From Amphibalanus amphitrite (lineage: Eukaryota; Arthropoda; Thecostraca; Balanomorpha; Balanidae), in assembly GCF_019059575.1 (NCBI RefSeq), contig NW_024881843.1:558001-622000 (forward strand): a stretch of 64,000 bases of DNA. Reading direction: 5' to 3'. The notes beneath the pieces were generated by a model. That model did no database searches and was not told where the DNA came from. It saw nothing but the letters and a program-made list of their open reading frames with translations. The position numbers and the translations under genes are program-made. This document shows positions 46,431-57,594 of this stretch, piece after piece; within the stretch, counting starts at the first letter, position 1, and every line of letters starts with the position of its first letter.

Positions 46431-47505
46431 GAGGTCATGATTCCGAGATGTTTCAAAGGTCTGGATGGAGACATAACTCGGTACGAGCTACACGTATTTT
46501 GTGACGCCAGTGAAGGCTCCTTCGCGGCTGTAGCTTACATCTGCACCGTTGCATCTGACGGAAGCAGACTGACCTCATTTGCAATGTCACGTGCGAGACT
46601 CGCCCCTCTCAAACAAATGACGATTGTCAGATTGGAGCTACAGGCTGCCGTCCTGGCTGTCAGACTGGCGGAAACAATCAAACAAGAAATGACATACAGA
46701 TTCGACGAAACTTTTTTTGGAGCGATAGCAAAGTTGTGCTTCATTATATCCGAAACGAAAGCCGCAGGTTTCACACTTTTGTAGCAAACCGAGTTTCTGA
46801 AATTCAAGAGTCTTCTAGCATAGACGAATGGCATCATATCTCAGGTAAAAATAACCCAGCCGATGTCGCCTCTCGCGGAGCTTCCTTAGAAAAATTGAAA
46901 GAGTCGCAATTGTGGTGGATAGGCCCTGTGTTCTTAGAAATGAAACAAGAAAGCTGGCCGAAACAACCGGGTATTAAACACGCCCTAGATTCCGATGACA
47001 CAGAATTCAAAGTGGTACCGGTGGATGTACATGCAATTGCCAGAGACAACCGGCCAAAATTGCTCGATACGACACGGTTCTCTTCCTGGAATAAATTCCG
47101 AAGAACTATGGCATGGATACTGCGGTTCATTCAAAATGTCAAGGCGAGGCGAAATGTAACAGAACAAGAGAGTCTTAGCGGTCCCCTTTCAAGCAAAGAA
47201 ATAGAGAATGCAGAAGTTTTCATTTTGCGGGAAAATCAGGCGCAGGGTGGCCGCGGGCTGGGTCACTTGTCTCCATTTCAAGACGACCGTGGTCTCCAGC
47301 GAATCGGCGGCCGATTAGAGCGAGCTCCGGTCGCATATGCGTCTCAGCATCCGATCATCATGGCGCCCGACAGCGACATAACTCGACTGATGGTTTGTGA
47401 TATTCATGAGAAGCTGTTTCATTCGGGTCTTCAACACACTCTCAATGAATTTCGGATGAAATATTGGATGCCGAGAGCCAGAGGGAGATCAGAAGAATTT
47501 TAAAT
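46431..47505 (+). pseudogene. pol: BEL/Pao RNase H and integrase zinc-binding region, frameshifted
   Basis: After the stop, the same frame continues into RNase H (LHVFCDASEGSFAAVAY, RLELQAAVLAVRLA). One T is missing from a T-run at about 46710-46716 and moves the frame. The next frame holds WHHISGKNNPADVASRG, LQRIGGRLERA, HPIIMAPDSDITRLM and the HEKLFHSG... HHCC-type zinc motif at the start of integrase. A further frameshift lies at about 47480-47505. Confidence 0.85.
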
Positions 47506-47945
47506 GGGTGTATTTACTGTCGCAACCGACGAGCCCGACCTAGAGCTCCGTTGATGGCCAGTCTCCCTGAGGTACGGTTCGATCAAAGCCGACCATTCAG
47601 CTCTGTCGGAATTGATTATTTTGGCCCACTCCTAGTACGCAAGTTCCGGAAGACCGAAAAACGCTTCGTCCTTCTCGTCACTTGCCTAGCCACTCGTGCA
47701 CTTCCCTTGGAGCTGGCTTGCGGCCTGGACACGGACTCCTTCCTTATGGCGTTGCGCCGCTTCATAGCACGCCGTGGAAAGCCGACTGTGATTTGCTCAG
47801 ATCGTGGGACCAATTTTGTCGGTGCTGAACGGGAACTGCGAGAGGGCATCGAATCCTGGAATGAAATTCAGATAACCGACTACCTCAGTCAGCATCAAAT
47901 CGAATGGAAGTGGAATCCTCCATCCGCCCCGCATATGGGGGGAGC
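47506..47945 (+). pseudogene. pol: BEL/Pao integrase core, 5' part (two catalytic Asp)
   Basis: Begins with the CIYC half of the zinc motif and enters the DDE core. GIDYFGP carries the first aspartate and CSDRGTNF the second. The frame reaches the PPSAPHMGG motif that normally stands just before the catalytic glutamate, and is then cut by the giant foldback at 47946. The continuation is at 63957. Confidence 0.9.
47936..47945. repeat. 10-bp target duplication of the giant foldback, left copy
   Basis: TGGGGGGAGC, repeated exactly at 63947-63956. It could be read as 9 bp given the G run. Confidence 0.85.
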
Positions 47946-48009
47946 CAGGGCACTAAAGAGCCGGGTACTCCAAAGCAGCCCCCTCCAAAGTCATATGGCA
48001 GCATGGGCG

Positions 48010-48488
48010 TGACTTTTCCTACTAGCCCATAGGGTTGCGTGTTAAAATGCGACTTTTCGCGCTCGATTTTCAAGGTTTCGTAGTGTGGGCATCCACATAC
48101 AAAGTATGTCAAAAGATAGCTACAACATTTTTATTTCCATTTTTGGGACGAAAAGTTCAAGCCCATCCAACCGTTTTCGAGATATTCGTCTATATATGAC
48201 CCCATGTTTTTGATACATCGGAAGGTCCTGTGTTCGAATCTCGGACAGATCAAAACTTTTATCGTTAATGTGCGGCAAACCATTGCTGCAAAGTAAAGTA
48301 GGGGTGAGCGCGCTGGTGATGGAGGGTTGTAAGTTGGCATACCTGACCTTTGATTCAAGCCGAATTTTGTGGCACCAACCTCATTTTCAGGTCAGGTCAG
48401 GTCACTGACCTATGACGTCATAAGTGAACCTCTGCACGGTCTAAAAAACGTAACATAGCAACTCCATCAATTCAAGGAGATCTATCAC
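48010..48488. repeat. Outer arm block, left copy
   Basis: Near-identical complement at about 63411-63914. Contains 'gagatattcgtc', TGACGTCA, AGGTCAGGTCAGGTCA, and a GTTCGAATC word (about 48233-48241) that resembles a tRNA B box. No matching A box or cloverleaf was found. A conserved 75-codon frame runs on the minus strand (48131-48358) and in the other copy (63566-63793). Confidence 0.8.
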
Positions 48489-48746
48489 CAGACTTGTAAG
48501 CGATTCAACTCTGATTGAATCGATTCTCATGAATCGCTTGAAAATGCCGACTCGCTGTGATTGAGTCGGTTGAATCACCTCTTGTCACCATATGAATCCT
48601 GATTGAATCGGTCACACATGGCAACTGCAAGTGATTGAATCGGCAACTCATCGATTCAAGTTGATTGAATTAACACTAAATGATTCGATCACCATGTGCT
48701 GGAAATTGAAGTTATGACCATATTTAGTACTATATTATGTAGAAAT

Positions 48747-49794
48747 CAGGGATGCGGAGCCGTGGAAATTTCAAACGGCTCCGGCTCCGGCTCCGGCTCC
48801 GGAGAAAAAAATCGGCTCCGGCTCCGGCTCCGGCTCCGGGTGAAATGTTATGGCGGCTCCGGCTCCGGCTCCGGCTCCGAGTAAAATGGTCCGGCTCTGG
48901 CGGCTCCGGCTCCGGCGGCTCCGGCTCCGACTTAGTACATCCCCTATGCAATCAATTAAATACCTACGGGTGGAAGAAAAATTGGATTGGTTATACGCTT
49001 TACCTACTCTTGCCATGACCGGCTCACCGCGTCCCCGCGCAAACGCACCTCGGAGAGAACTGGCAGAACAAAGGACTAGGAAGCGATGGCATTGGAAACG
49101 CAGTCGCCGCGAATCGGAGTTCACTGAACCATCGTAAGCTGACACCCATCTCGGCTGCATTGGGGGGTGGGGGTGTGGGGGGGGGAGAGACGGTGCTGGG
49201 AGTCGCAGTCCACTGCACTGGCTTCAAAACAATGGCCGTCACCTGATGACCGGTCCTCATGTTCTGGGGATGCAGTAGACGTGAGGGGGGAGGAGCAGAC
49301 AGGAAGTTGATTGCGTACTGTGGGATACTGGGGATATTCGGCTTTTTCATTCACTTGATGGCCCATGACGTACTATTGGTCTCAAGATAAGGGCCCAGGC
49401 GACCTGTAGTTTTGATGCGGTGAATACCCTTACCCTCGTCACAACTCGGGCCGAGTGCACCCCTCCTCCCAGCCAGCGCCACCCCCACTCGCATTGTGGC
49501 GAGGGTGAGGGTATTCACCGCATCAAAACTACAGGTCGCCTGGGCACTTATATTGAGACCAATAGTACGATATGTTTTACTGCCTTGTACTGTCAAACCG
49601 AACTATGTCAATTATTTTTTTCCTCTTCAAAAAATAAAAAGGAGCCGGAGTCGCCCCCTTTTTTGGCGGCTCCGGCTCCGGCTCCGGCTCCGGGCTATAT
49701 TGTTTCACGGCTCCGGCTCCGGCTCCGGCTCCGGGCAAAATATGCCGGCTCCGGCGGCTCCGGCTCCGACTCCGGCTCCGGCTCCGCATCCCTG
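48747..49794. mobile_element. hAT MITE with (GGCTCC)n ends, nested
   Basis: Termini CAGGGATGCGGAGCCG and complement, 8-bp duplication GTAGAAAT (48739-48746 and 49795-49802). Both ends carry long runs of GGCTCC hexamers giving Gly-Ser or Arg-Leu frames; these are repeats, not genes. Inside is a further inverted repeat at 49369-49569. Confidence 0.93.
49369..49569. repeat. Inverted repeat, arms of about 75 bp
   Basis: CGTACTATTGGTCTCAA... at the left returns as the complement ending at 49569, around a GC-rich loop. It may be a fourth nesting level. No target duplication was identified. Confidence 0.75.
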
Positions 49795-50157
49795 GTAGAA
49801 ATATATGTGGCATTTGCATCATAGTCACACACAATGCACTGCAAAAATTTTATCACATATGATATCACATCACACAAATGATATCATATCACACAAATTG
49901 ATATCACATATGTATATATTTTATATAACATCTTGATTGAATCGCGTTGAGTTAAATAATGAGTTGAGTCATTCCCTGAATCACTGATAATGGGATGAGT
50001 CGTGATTGAGTTGAATCACAAGGTCCATGAGTCGTGATTGAATCGCTTGGAAAATCAGACTGTTTGATTGAGTTATGATTGAATCGGTCATTTCATCAAG
50101 TGAGTCGTGATTGAATTGATTGAATTTTTTTGAATCGTTTACAAGTCTGTCTATCAC

Positions 50158-51300
50158 AGGTAGATGAAACTTACAGAACTTATCAAACTCCCTTATTCTC
50201 AAAAGTCGTTAACTTCGGATTTCTCCTAAGGGTCACCTAACGTCAGGTCGGTCAGGTGATCTGGCCATTATAAGCCGATGGGGGGGGGGGGGGGGATATA
50301 GAGACAGCTATTTTGGCGCTGACAGTGATCTTAGACGGAAAAGACACAAATAGACTCAGAAAGACCTGCCGAATGGAATAACGTGCAACTTGACCTCATC
50401 ATGAGGTAATGACCTGACCTGACCTTGGACGGAGGTCAACATCCTAAATTGACCTCACCCATACAAAAAGCATATCATTCGACGTGGCTGAGCATCACGA
50501 ACACGATGGTGTCAAAATTGCAGCTCTTATACCATTTTAGGCGACTACCGAACAATCCACTTCCTGGTATGCCAATGCTTTTATTATCTAAAGACGATGA
50601 ACATTGAACATTCTCATATATCCAAACATGCCACTTTGGGTTACAGAGTAAGTGGTTCCCAATCGTACTTACTACACGTTCCACACATCACACTACCGCT
50701 CGTAATTGCAATGCAAATAAGCTTTGGCTCGTTGGAAATAAACTTTGGCATTGGAAGATGTCACGGTATTACACTAAACATTGACCACAATTAGATATCA
50801 GGTATCAATATCAGTAACATTCAGCTCATCCTCAACACATAACAATCAGACGGAGAACACTACGGTAAACCTCAGAGGTTTTGGCCATGGTAGGCAATGA
50901 GGCATAGCTGCGAGCAGGATCTTCGATCTGAGAAAACATGAAGATGAAATTACATGCATCACACTTGCAATAAAAACAAACGCAAGTGATACTTATCTTT
51001 GAAAAATCAGGATGAAAGAACATGAACCTATTTGAAAACATAACAAGCATTATCAGAGGAACAGTTAATGCATGGTTATTTAAAAGACCTGTTAATATTA
51101 AGGTAGTGGATTGTTAACAGGATCTTAGGATGGTCGAGAGATGTTACCTTCAGAAGGGTTTCCTTTTGCGGTCACACATTATTGATGTTAACAAATGAAC
51201 ACTGGGTGGTGCACACCCTGAAAGTGACAGCTTCACACAAGCTGTTGTCTATGTTGAAAACGGCTTCCTTCCTGTTCAGATTAAGACAGTTGATGGCACC
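50158..51300. repeat. Left-arm unique block (50.2-51.3 kb)
   Basis: Matches the complement of about 62323-63410. Starts with AGGTCA words and a 15-base G run at 50281-50295 that is shortened to about 10 C's in the other arm. No recognised gene. Confidence 0.75.
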
Positions 51301-51841
51301 AAGGCCATCTATAGAAGGTACAGTCACTCTCCCGCCGACCAATCAGAGACAGATCCTGAGTGACGTCACCCCTGATGCTCGATAGGGGTACTCCATTCCT
51401 TTACAACGTAAAAATGACTAACTTCATTTGAAGATTGTTGGTGACACTCTACACATATTGCTCAACCATTGATGTCATTGAAAAGTCTAACTAATTTTCT
51501 AGCGATAAAAAAGAGCAGCAATATGCTAAGAAATGGCCGGTTTTGAAGATATAGACGATTTAAAAACCCTCTGCAGTTGAAGAAAAGCAACGTAAAAACG
51601 CATCGAGCTTATATTTTTACTATGAATAAATCATTTTTCAGTAAGTTTTTAGATATGGTATCGGTTTATTCAACAACTTTATTACAATATTTTTATTACT
51701 TGGAACTTTATTTCAAAATAATATTTTCAAAAATGGCAACTGTTGGCAAGTAGCTTTGAAGCGATTGTGGCGCGCCGCGCCATTATTGTCCTGAGGCCCC
51801 CATATGATGTCATCAAAAGTGGAGTGACATGGGCCTGGATG
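51301..51841. mobile_element. Extra segment in left arm flanked by GATGGCACC
   Basis: Absent from the right arm (junction at about 62308-62318). The 9-bp GATGGCACC lies at each side (51292-51300 and about 51838-51846), and the right arm has one copy. That fits an insertion with a 9-bp duplication. Terminal repeats are weak (AGGCC..., ...GGGCCT), so deletion from the other arm is not excluded. Confidence 0.55.
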
Positions 51842-52363
51842 GCACCTTTGGTTAGCTTTGTTCAAGGAAGCATTCATTTTGCCAGTGTCGGTAGGGCAGC
51901 CTGGCTACATATAGGAATCTTGAGCCAGGCACAGCATACATGTAGTAGTGCATGTCTTGTCCTGAAAAAGGATCAGAGATATATGGCTAAGGAAGTCATG
52001 AATGGAATTGACTCAGGCTGCTCTGAGGATGATTGACCACAAAGACATGGCTAGTGTGAAAGCCCTGAAATAACTTATGAACTGGTGTGTTTTGAGTGAA
52101 GTGGAATATCAAGAACAGCATTAAAAAAGAAAAAGTAAAAATTGACCTAAAAATTATCTTCCATGTTTAGTTTCAATCACCTAAATCTTACGCGTTTTCA
52201 TACAAACTAAAATTACCAAGAAATTGCACAATTATCACTAGCATGTGGCAACAAATGCTTCTTTCTACTTACTATCCACTTTCATGGATGCAGGATGCAT
52301 GTGTTTTGATTTCATTATCACAGCAGTCAGCAACACAGTTGTACGAGATGCTTACACAAAGTA
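51842..52363. repeat. Left-arm block with frame conserved in both arms
   Basis: A frame from about 51842 to 52036 (APLVSFVQGSIHFASVGRAAWL... ending GCSEDD) is also open in the opposite arm (62115-62315, minus strand) with one residue change. I do not recognise the product. Conservation may simply reflect recent arm duplication. Confidence 0.5.
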
Positions 52364-53715
52364 CAGGGTGGAAAGAAAAATATGCTCTGATTTTAACAGC
52401 CCGTCACATCAAATCGAGTAGTAATATCTCAAAATGAATTAGTGCATTTGAATCACCTTTTCTGGAAGTTTTATACCTGGTGTCATTCACACTCTTTCTC
52501 GCTCCTGGGCGTCCCCCACAGCACGTGTTCTGAGTAACCTCTTTTTCGCAGAATTTAGAGATATGTGTACCGCGCAACCTCCGAGATGAATTCAGCGCAC
52601 AAATCGGGTGGATTCTACGTGCGACCTTCCAAATCGTCTTCATCACGTTCGGGAGACTCTCTCGGCTCATGGCTGGCACCTGTGATTTCATTAAACCCCA
52701 CAGATAAAAACCAGGGGCGTCGGGCCTGAGAAGAGGGCTGGCCATGAAATTTCGGCTTTTTTGACTGGTCACGTGCCCTCTAAAGTGTTCCTCCGGCCAG
52801 GAGAGGCCCGCTCTTTACGTGCTAGGTGGAGCCCCGTCTTTTTTGGAAACAATTTACTCAGTTAAAACCTTCAGGGCTGCCACTATTTAACGCTAGAGCC
52901 TCTCCAGCACCCGAGCGTAGCGTTCCTTATTGACGGTGGCCGTGGTGCCTTTCGATGTTTCGAGGGAAACGGTCCGAATGAGCGGTAAAATCAACCCAAA
53001 ACTGTCAAGTTTGGGCTTCATTCCCTCTGGGCACAACGTTATAGAGCCCTCTGCACAGTCTCACATTGACGTAATGATGTGTTATGTCCACCGCCTGTCT
53101 CATCGGACCGTTTTCCCTCGAAACATCGAAAGGCACCACGGTCACCGTCAACAAGGAACGCTACGCTCGGGTGCTGAGAAGGCTCGGGCGTTAGATAGTG
53201 ACAGCTCTGGAGGGTGTAACTGAGTACACTGTTTCCAAAAAAGACGGGGCTCCATCTAGCACATAAAGAGCGAGCCTCTCCTGGCCGGAGGAACACTTTA
53301 GAGGGCACGTGACCAGTCAAAAAAGCCGAAATTTCATGGCCAGCCCTCTTCTCAGGCCCGACGCCCCTGGTTTTATCTGTGGGGTTTAATGAAATCACAG
53401 GTGCCAGCCATGAGCCCAGAGAGTCTCCCAAATGTGATGAAGACGATTTGGAAGGTCGCACGTAGAATCCACCCGATTTGTGCGCTGAATTCATCTCGCG
53501 AGGTTGCGCGGTACACATATCTCTAAATTCTGCTAAAAAGGGGTTACTCAGAACACGTGCTATGGGGGACGCCCAGGAGCGAGAAAGAGTGAATGCCACC
53601 AGGTATAAAACTTCCAGAAAAGGTGATTCAAATGCACTAATTCATTTTGAGCTATTACTACTCGCTTTGATGTCACGGGCTGTTAAAATCAAAACATATT
53701 TTTCTTTCCACCCTG
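52364..53715. mobile_element. TA-flanked palindromic element (mariner-like)
   Basis: Termini CAGGGTGGAAAGAAAAATA and complement, flanked by TA (52362-52363 and 53716-53717). The opposite arm shows the empty TA site. The element is itself a large inverted repeat with arms of about 650 bp meeting near 53040. Length 1352 bp. No transposase. Confidence 0.9.
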
Positions 53716-53717
53716 TA

Positions 53718-54837
53718 TTATGTTATATATTGATGTTATTCAGCTAGAGCCTGGGACAGTGATATTGTATTGTTAAGTTTGTTCAAAACCATTGTCCCAA
53801 AATTTGCCAGTTTTGGGTGGGGAATGATATCCAACTGAAATCAATTTTCCACTTTCATCTCCAATTTTCAAGAACAATTTTTCACTCTGAAATAAAATTT
53901 TGGGACACTGTTCACTGTTCATAAGTCATAACACCAGCTTCATTTCTTAGTAATTCTTAGTAATGAAGTCTTTCAGAAGACTTCAGTCTTCCTTCATCAG
54001 CCTGTCAGGGCTCTAAAAATACATACAAACGAGTAGTGACCAACATAGAAAAGACAATACACAAATGTCGTACGAAAGCTGCCATTGCAAATAGAAAAGC
54101 CGGTGTACGCAATCTTTGCGATACGATTATACCAAATATGCTCACAGCTAAGTCGAAAGGTGTCGCCATGCATCACAATTGATAAAATTCCTTGAAACTT
54201 CTTTTCAACACATTGTAACGCAACAGTGAAAGAATGAGAAAGCATGAGGCTGGCCCACCACCCAGTCAAGTACAGCAGTTTGCAAATTTGCACACAGTTA
54301 ATCGGAAAGGCCTTTGTTCACACAATTCCATGCATAATGAAGAGCCAATTTCTTAATGCACACGATAGTTATTGAATACTTAGCCAGCACAATTTGTAAG
54401 TCTTTAAATGAAGGGAGAACACCATGGAACCGCGTGAAACCACAAGCCGCCTTGTGTATAAATATGAAGCGCTATGTATTGAAACACGAGCGCCAGCTGC
54501 GCCGCGCTTCAGCGCAGCCATATCCTAGGATAATTTTCGGTATGTAGTAAAAAGCTCCCAGTTCTAGTTGTATTTCTAGATGATATAGTATAGTTCTAGT
54601 ATATACTAGGAAAAACTTTGGAGTACCGGACTCTAGAGTTTACGTCCATCAATTGAGCAGCAGATTGATATTCGCGAATATCAAACTAAAAATTCGATAT
54701 TCGGACGGGGAACGCAATAACTCAAGAACCAGTGAACCGATTTTGATGAAAATGCCCTCATTCGATTCCTCGTTCCTTATTGCAGGTTGACAGCGATTTT
54801 CAGGTCACTAGGTCATGACCTTCAAGGTCAGGGTCAA
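53718..54837. repeat. Left-arm block before the satellite
   Basis: Complement of about 60740-61795. Contains short frames conserved between arms (54356-54547 plus strand; 60982-61173 minus strand) of unknown meaning, a 'tctagtatatactagg' AT block, and the 'gacggggaacgcaataactc...gattttgatgaaaa' unit that begins the array. Confidence 0.75.
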
Positions 54838-57574
54838 GGTCAAAGGACGGGGAACGCTCTACAGCCTTAAGTTACCGTCCGATTGACTTGTAAATGGTCT
54901 CAATCGATTCCTCGACCCCGATTCCAGCTTGACAGCGATTTCCAGGTCACTAGGTCATGACCTTCAAGGTCAAGGTCAAGGTCAAAGGACGGGGAACGCT
55001 CTACAACCTAAAGTTACCGTCCGATTGGCTTGTAAATGGTCTCAATCGATTCCTCGACCCCGATTCCAGGTTGACAGCGATTTTCAGGTCACTAGGTCAT
55101 GACCTTCAAGGTCAAGGTCAAGGTCAAAGGACGGGGAACGCTCTACAGCCTAAAGTTACCGTCCGATTGGCTTGTAAATGGTCTCAATCGATTCCTCGAC
55201 CCCGATTCCAGGTTGACAGCGAGTTCCAGGTCACTAGGTCATGACCTTCAAGGTCAAGGTCAAGGTCAAAGGACGGGGAACGCTCTACAGCCTAAAGTTA
55301 CCGTCCGATTGACTTGTAAATGGTCTCAATCGATTCCTCGACCCCGATTCCAGGTTGACAGCGATTTCCAGGTCACTAGGTCATGACCTTCAAGGTCAAG
55401 GTCAAGGTCAAAGGACGGGGAACGCTCTACAGCCTTAAGTTACCGTCCGATTGGCTTGTAAATGGTCTCAATCGATTTCTCGACCCCGATTCCAGGTTGA
55501 CAGCGATTTCTAGGTCACTAGGTCATGACCTTCAAGGTCAAGGTCAAGGTCAAAGGACGGGGAACGCTCTACAGCCTAAAGTTACCGTGCGATTGGCTTG
55601 TAAATGGTCTCAATCGATTCCTCGACCCCGATTCCAGGTTGACAACGATTTTCAGGTCACTAGGTCATGACCTTCAAGGTCAAGGTCAAGGTCAAAGGAC
55701 GGGGAACGCTCTACAGCCTAAAGTTACCGTCCGATTGGCTTGTAAATGGTCTCAATCGATTCCTCGCCCCCGATTCCAGGATGATAGCGATTTCCAGGTC
55801 ACTAGGTCATGACCTTCAAGGTCAAGGTCAAGGTTCGCGAATATCAAACTAACAATTCGATATTCGGACGGGGAACGCAATAACTCAAGAAACAGTGAAC
55901 CGATTTTGATGAAAAGACCCTCATTCGATTCCTCGTCCCGCATCGCAGGTTGACAGCGATTTCCAGGTCACTAGGTCATGACCTTTAAGGTCAAGGTCAA
56001 GGTCAAAGGACGGGGAACGCTCTACAGCCTAAAGTTACCGTCCGATTGGCTTGTAAATGGTCTCAATCGATTCCTCGACCCCGATTCCAGGTTGACAGCG
56101 ATTTTCAGGTCACTAGGTCATGACCTTCAAGGTCAAGGTCAAGGTCAAAGGAAGGGGAACGCTCTACAGCGTAAAGTTACCGTCCGATTGGCTTGTAAAT
56201 GGTCTCAATCGATTCCTCGACCCCGATTCCAGCTTGACAGCGATTTCCAGGTCACTAGGTCATGACCTTCAAGGTCAAGGTCAAGGTCAAAGGACGGGGA
56301 ACGCTCTACAGCCTAAAGTTACCGTCCGATTGGCTTGTAAATGGTCTCAATCGATTCCCCGACCCCGATGCCAGGTTGACAGCGATTTCCAGGTCACTAG
56401 GTCATGACCTTCAAGGTCAAGGTCAAGGTCAAAGGACGGGGAACGCTCTGCAGCGTAAAGTTACCGTCCGATCGGCTTGTAAATGGTCTCAATCGATTCC
56501 TCGACCCCGATTCCAGCTTGACAGCGATTTCCAGGTCACTAGGTCATGACCTTCAAGGTCAAGGTCAAGGTTAAAGGACGGGGAACGCTCTACAGCCTAA
56601 AGTTACCGTCCGATTGGCTTGTAAAAGGTCTCAATCGATTCCTCGACCCCGATTCCAGGTTGACAGCGATTTCCAGGTCACTAGGTCATGACCTTCAAGG
56701 TCAAGGTCAAGGTCAAAGGACGGGGAACGCTCTACAGCCTAAAGTTACCGTGCGATTGGCTTGTAAATGGTCTCAATCGATTCCTCGACCCCGATTCCAG
56801 GTTGACAGCGATTTCCAGGTCACTAGGTCATGACCTTCAAGGTCAAGGTCAAGGTCAAAGGACGGGGAACGCTCTACAGCCTAAAGTTACCGTCCGATTG
56901 GCTTGTAAATGGTCTCAATCGATTCCTCGACCCCGATTCCAGGGTGACAGCGATTTACAGGTCACTAGGTCATGACCTTCAAGGTCAAGGTCAAGGTTCG
57001 CGAATATCAAACTAACAATTCGATATTCAGACGGGGAACGCAATAACTCAAGAACCAGTGAACCAATTTTGATGAAAAGACCCTCATTCGATTCCTCGTT
57101 CCTCATTACAGGTTGACAGCGATTTCCAGGTCACTAGGTCATGACCTTCAAGGTCAAGGTCAAGGTCAAAGGACGGGGAACGCTCTACAGCCTAAAGTTA
57201 CCGTCCGATTGGCTTGTAAATGGTCTCAATCGATTCCTCGCCCCCGATTTTAGGTTGACAGCGATTTCCAGGTCACTAGGTCATGACCTTCAAGGTCAAA
57301 TTCAAGGTCAAAGGACGGGGAACGCTCTACAGCCTAAAGTTACCGTCCGATTGGCTTGTAAATGGTCTCAATCGATTCCCCGACCCCGATTCCAGGTTGA
57401 CAGCGATTTCCAGGTCACTAGGTCATGACCTTCAAGGTCAAGGTCAAGGTCAAAGGACGGGGAACGCTCTAAAGCCTAAAGTTACCGTCCGATTGGCTTG
57501 TAAATGGTCTCAATCGATTCCTCGACCCCGATTCCAGGTTGACAGCGATTTCCAGGTCACTAGGTCATGACCTT
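54838..57574. repeat. 142-bp satellite array, left arm
   Basis: About 18 units stepping by 142 bp (AAAGGACGGGGAACGC at 54842, 54984, 55126 and so on). Each unit carries AGGTCACTAGGTCATGACCT, several AAGGTCAAGGTCA direct repeats, and TCAATCGATTCCTCG. Two units (about 55832-55978 and 56995-57140) are replaced by a divergent variant with 'aataactcaagaa(a/c)cagtgaacc'. Frames of 95 codons per pair of units are satellite by-products. Confidence 0.96.
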
Positions 57575-57594
57575 TAAATCGTGACCTGGAAATC

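Larger units (their letters stand above)
48489..50149. mobile_element. hAT-like element rich in GATTGAATCG words, with a nested hAT
   Basis: Termini CAGACTTGTAAGCGATTCA and CAGACTTGTAAACGATTCA (as complement), flanked by the 8-bp duplication TCTATCAC (48481-48488 and 50150-50157). The opposite arm of the foldback has the uninterrupted site with one TCTATCAC. The interior is 'tgattgaatcg' variants and the nested element 48747-49794. Confidence 0.93.

Noticed and set aside
47885..48112. Gene spanning the BEL/foldback junction
   Set aside because: The frame crosses an insertion boundary with a readable target duplication, so the fusion is accidental.
48219..48247. tRNA gene or tRNA-derived SINE
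   Set aside because: Only a B-box-like word (GTTCGAATC) is present; no A box at the right distance and no cloverleaf could be drawn.
48747..49794. Gly-Ser and Arg-Leu repeat proteins
   Set aside because: They are readings of the GGCTCC hexamer repeats at the ends of a hAT MITE.
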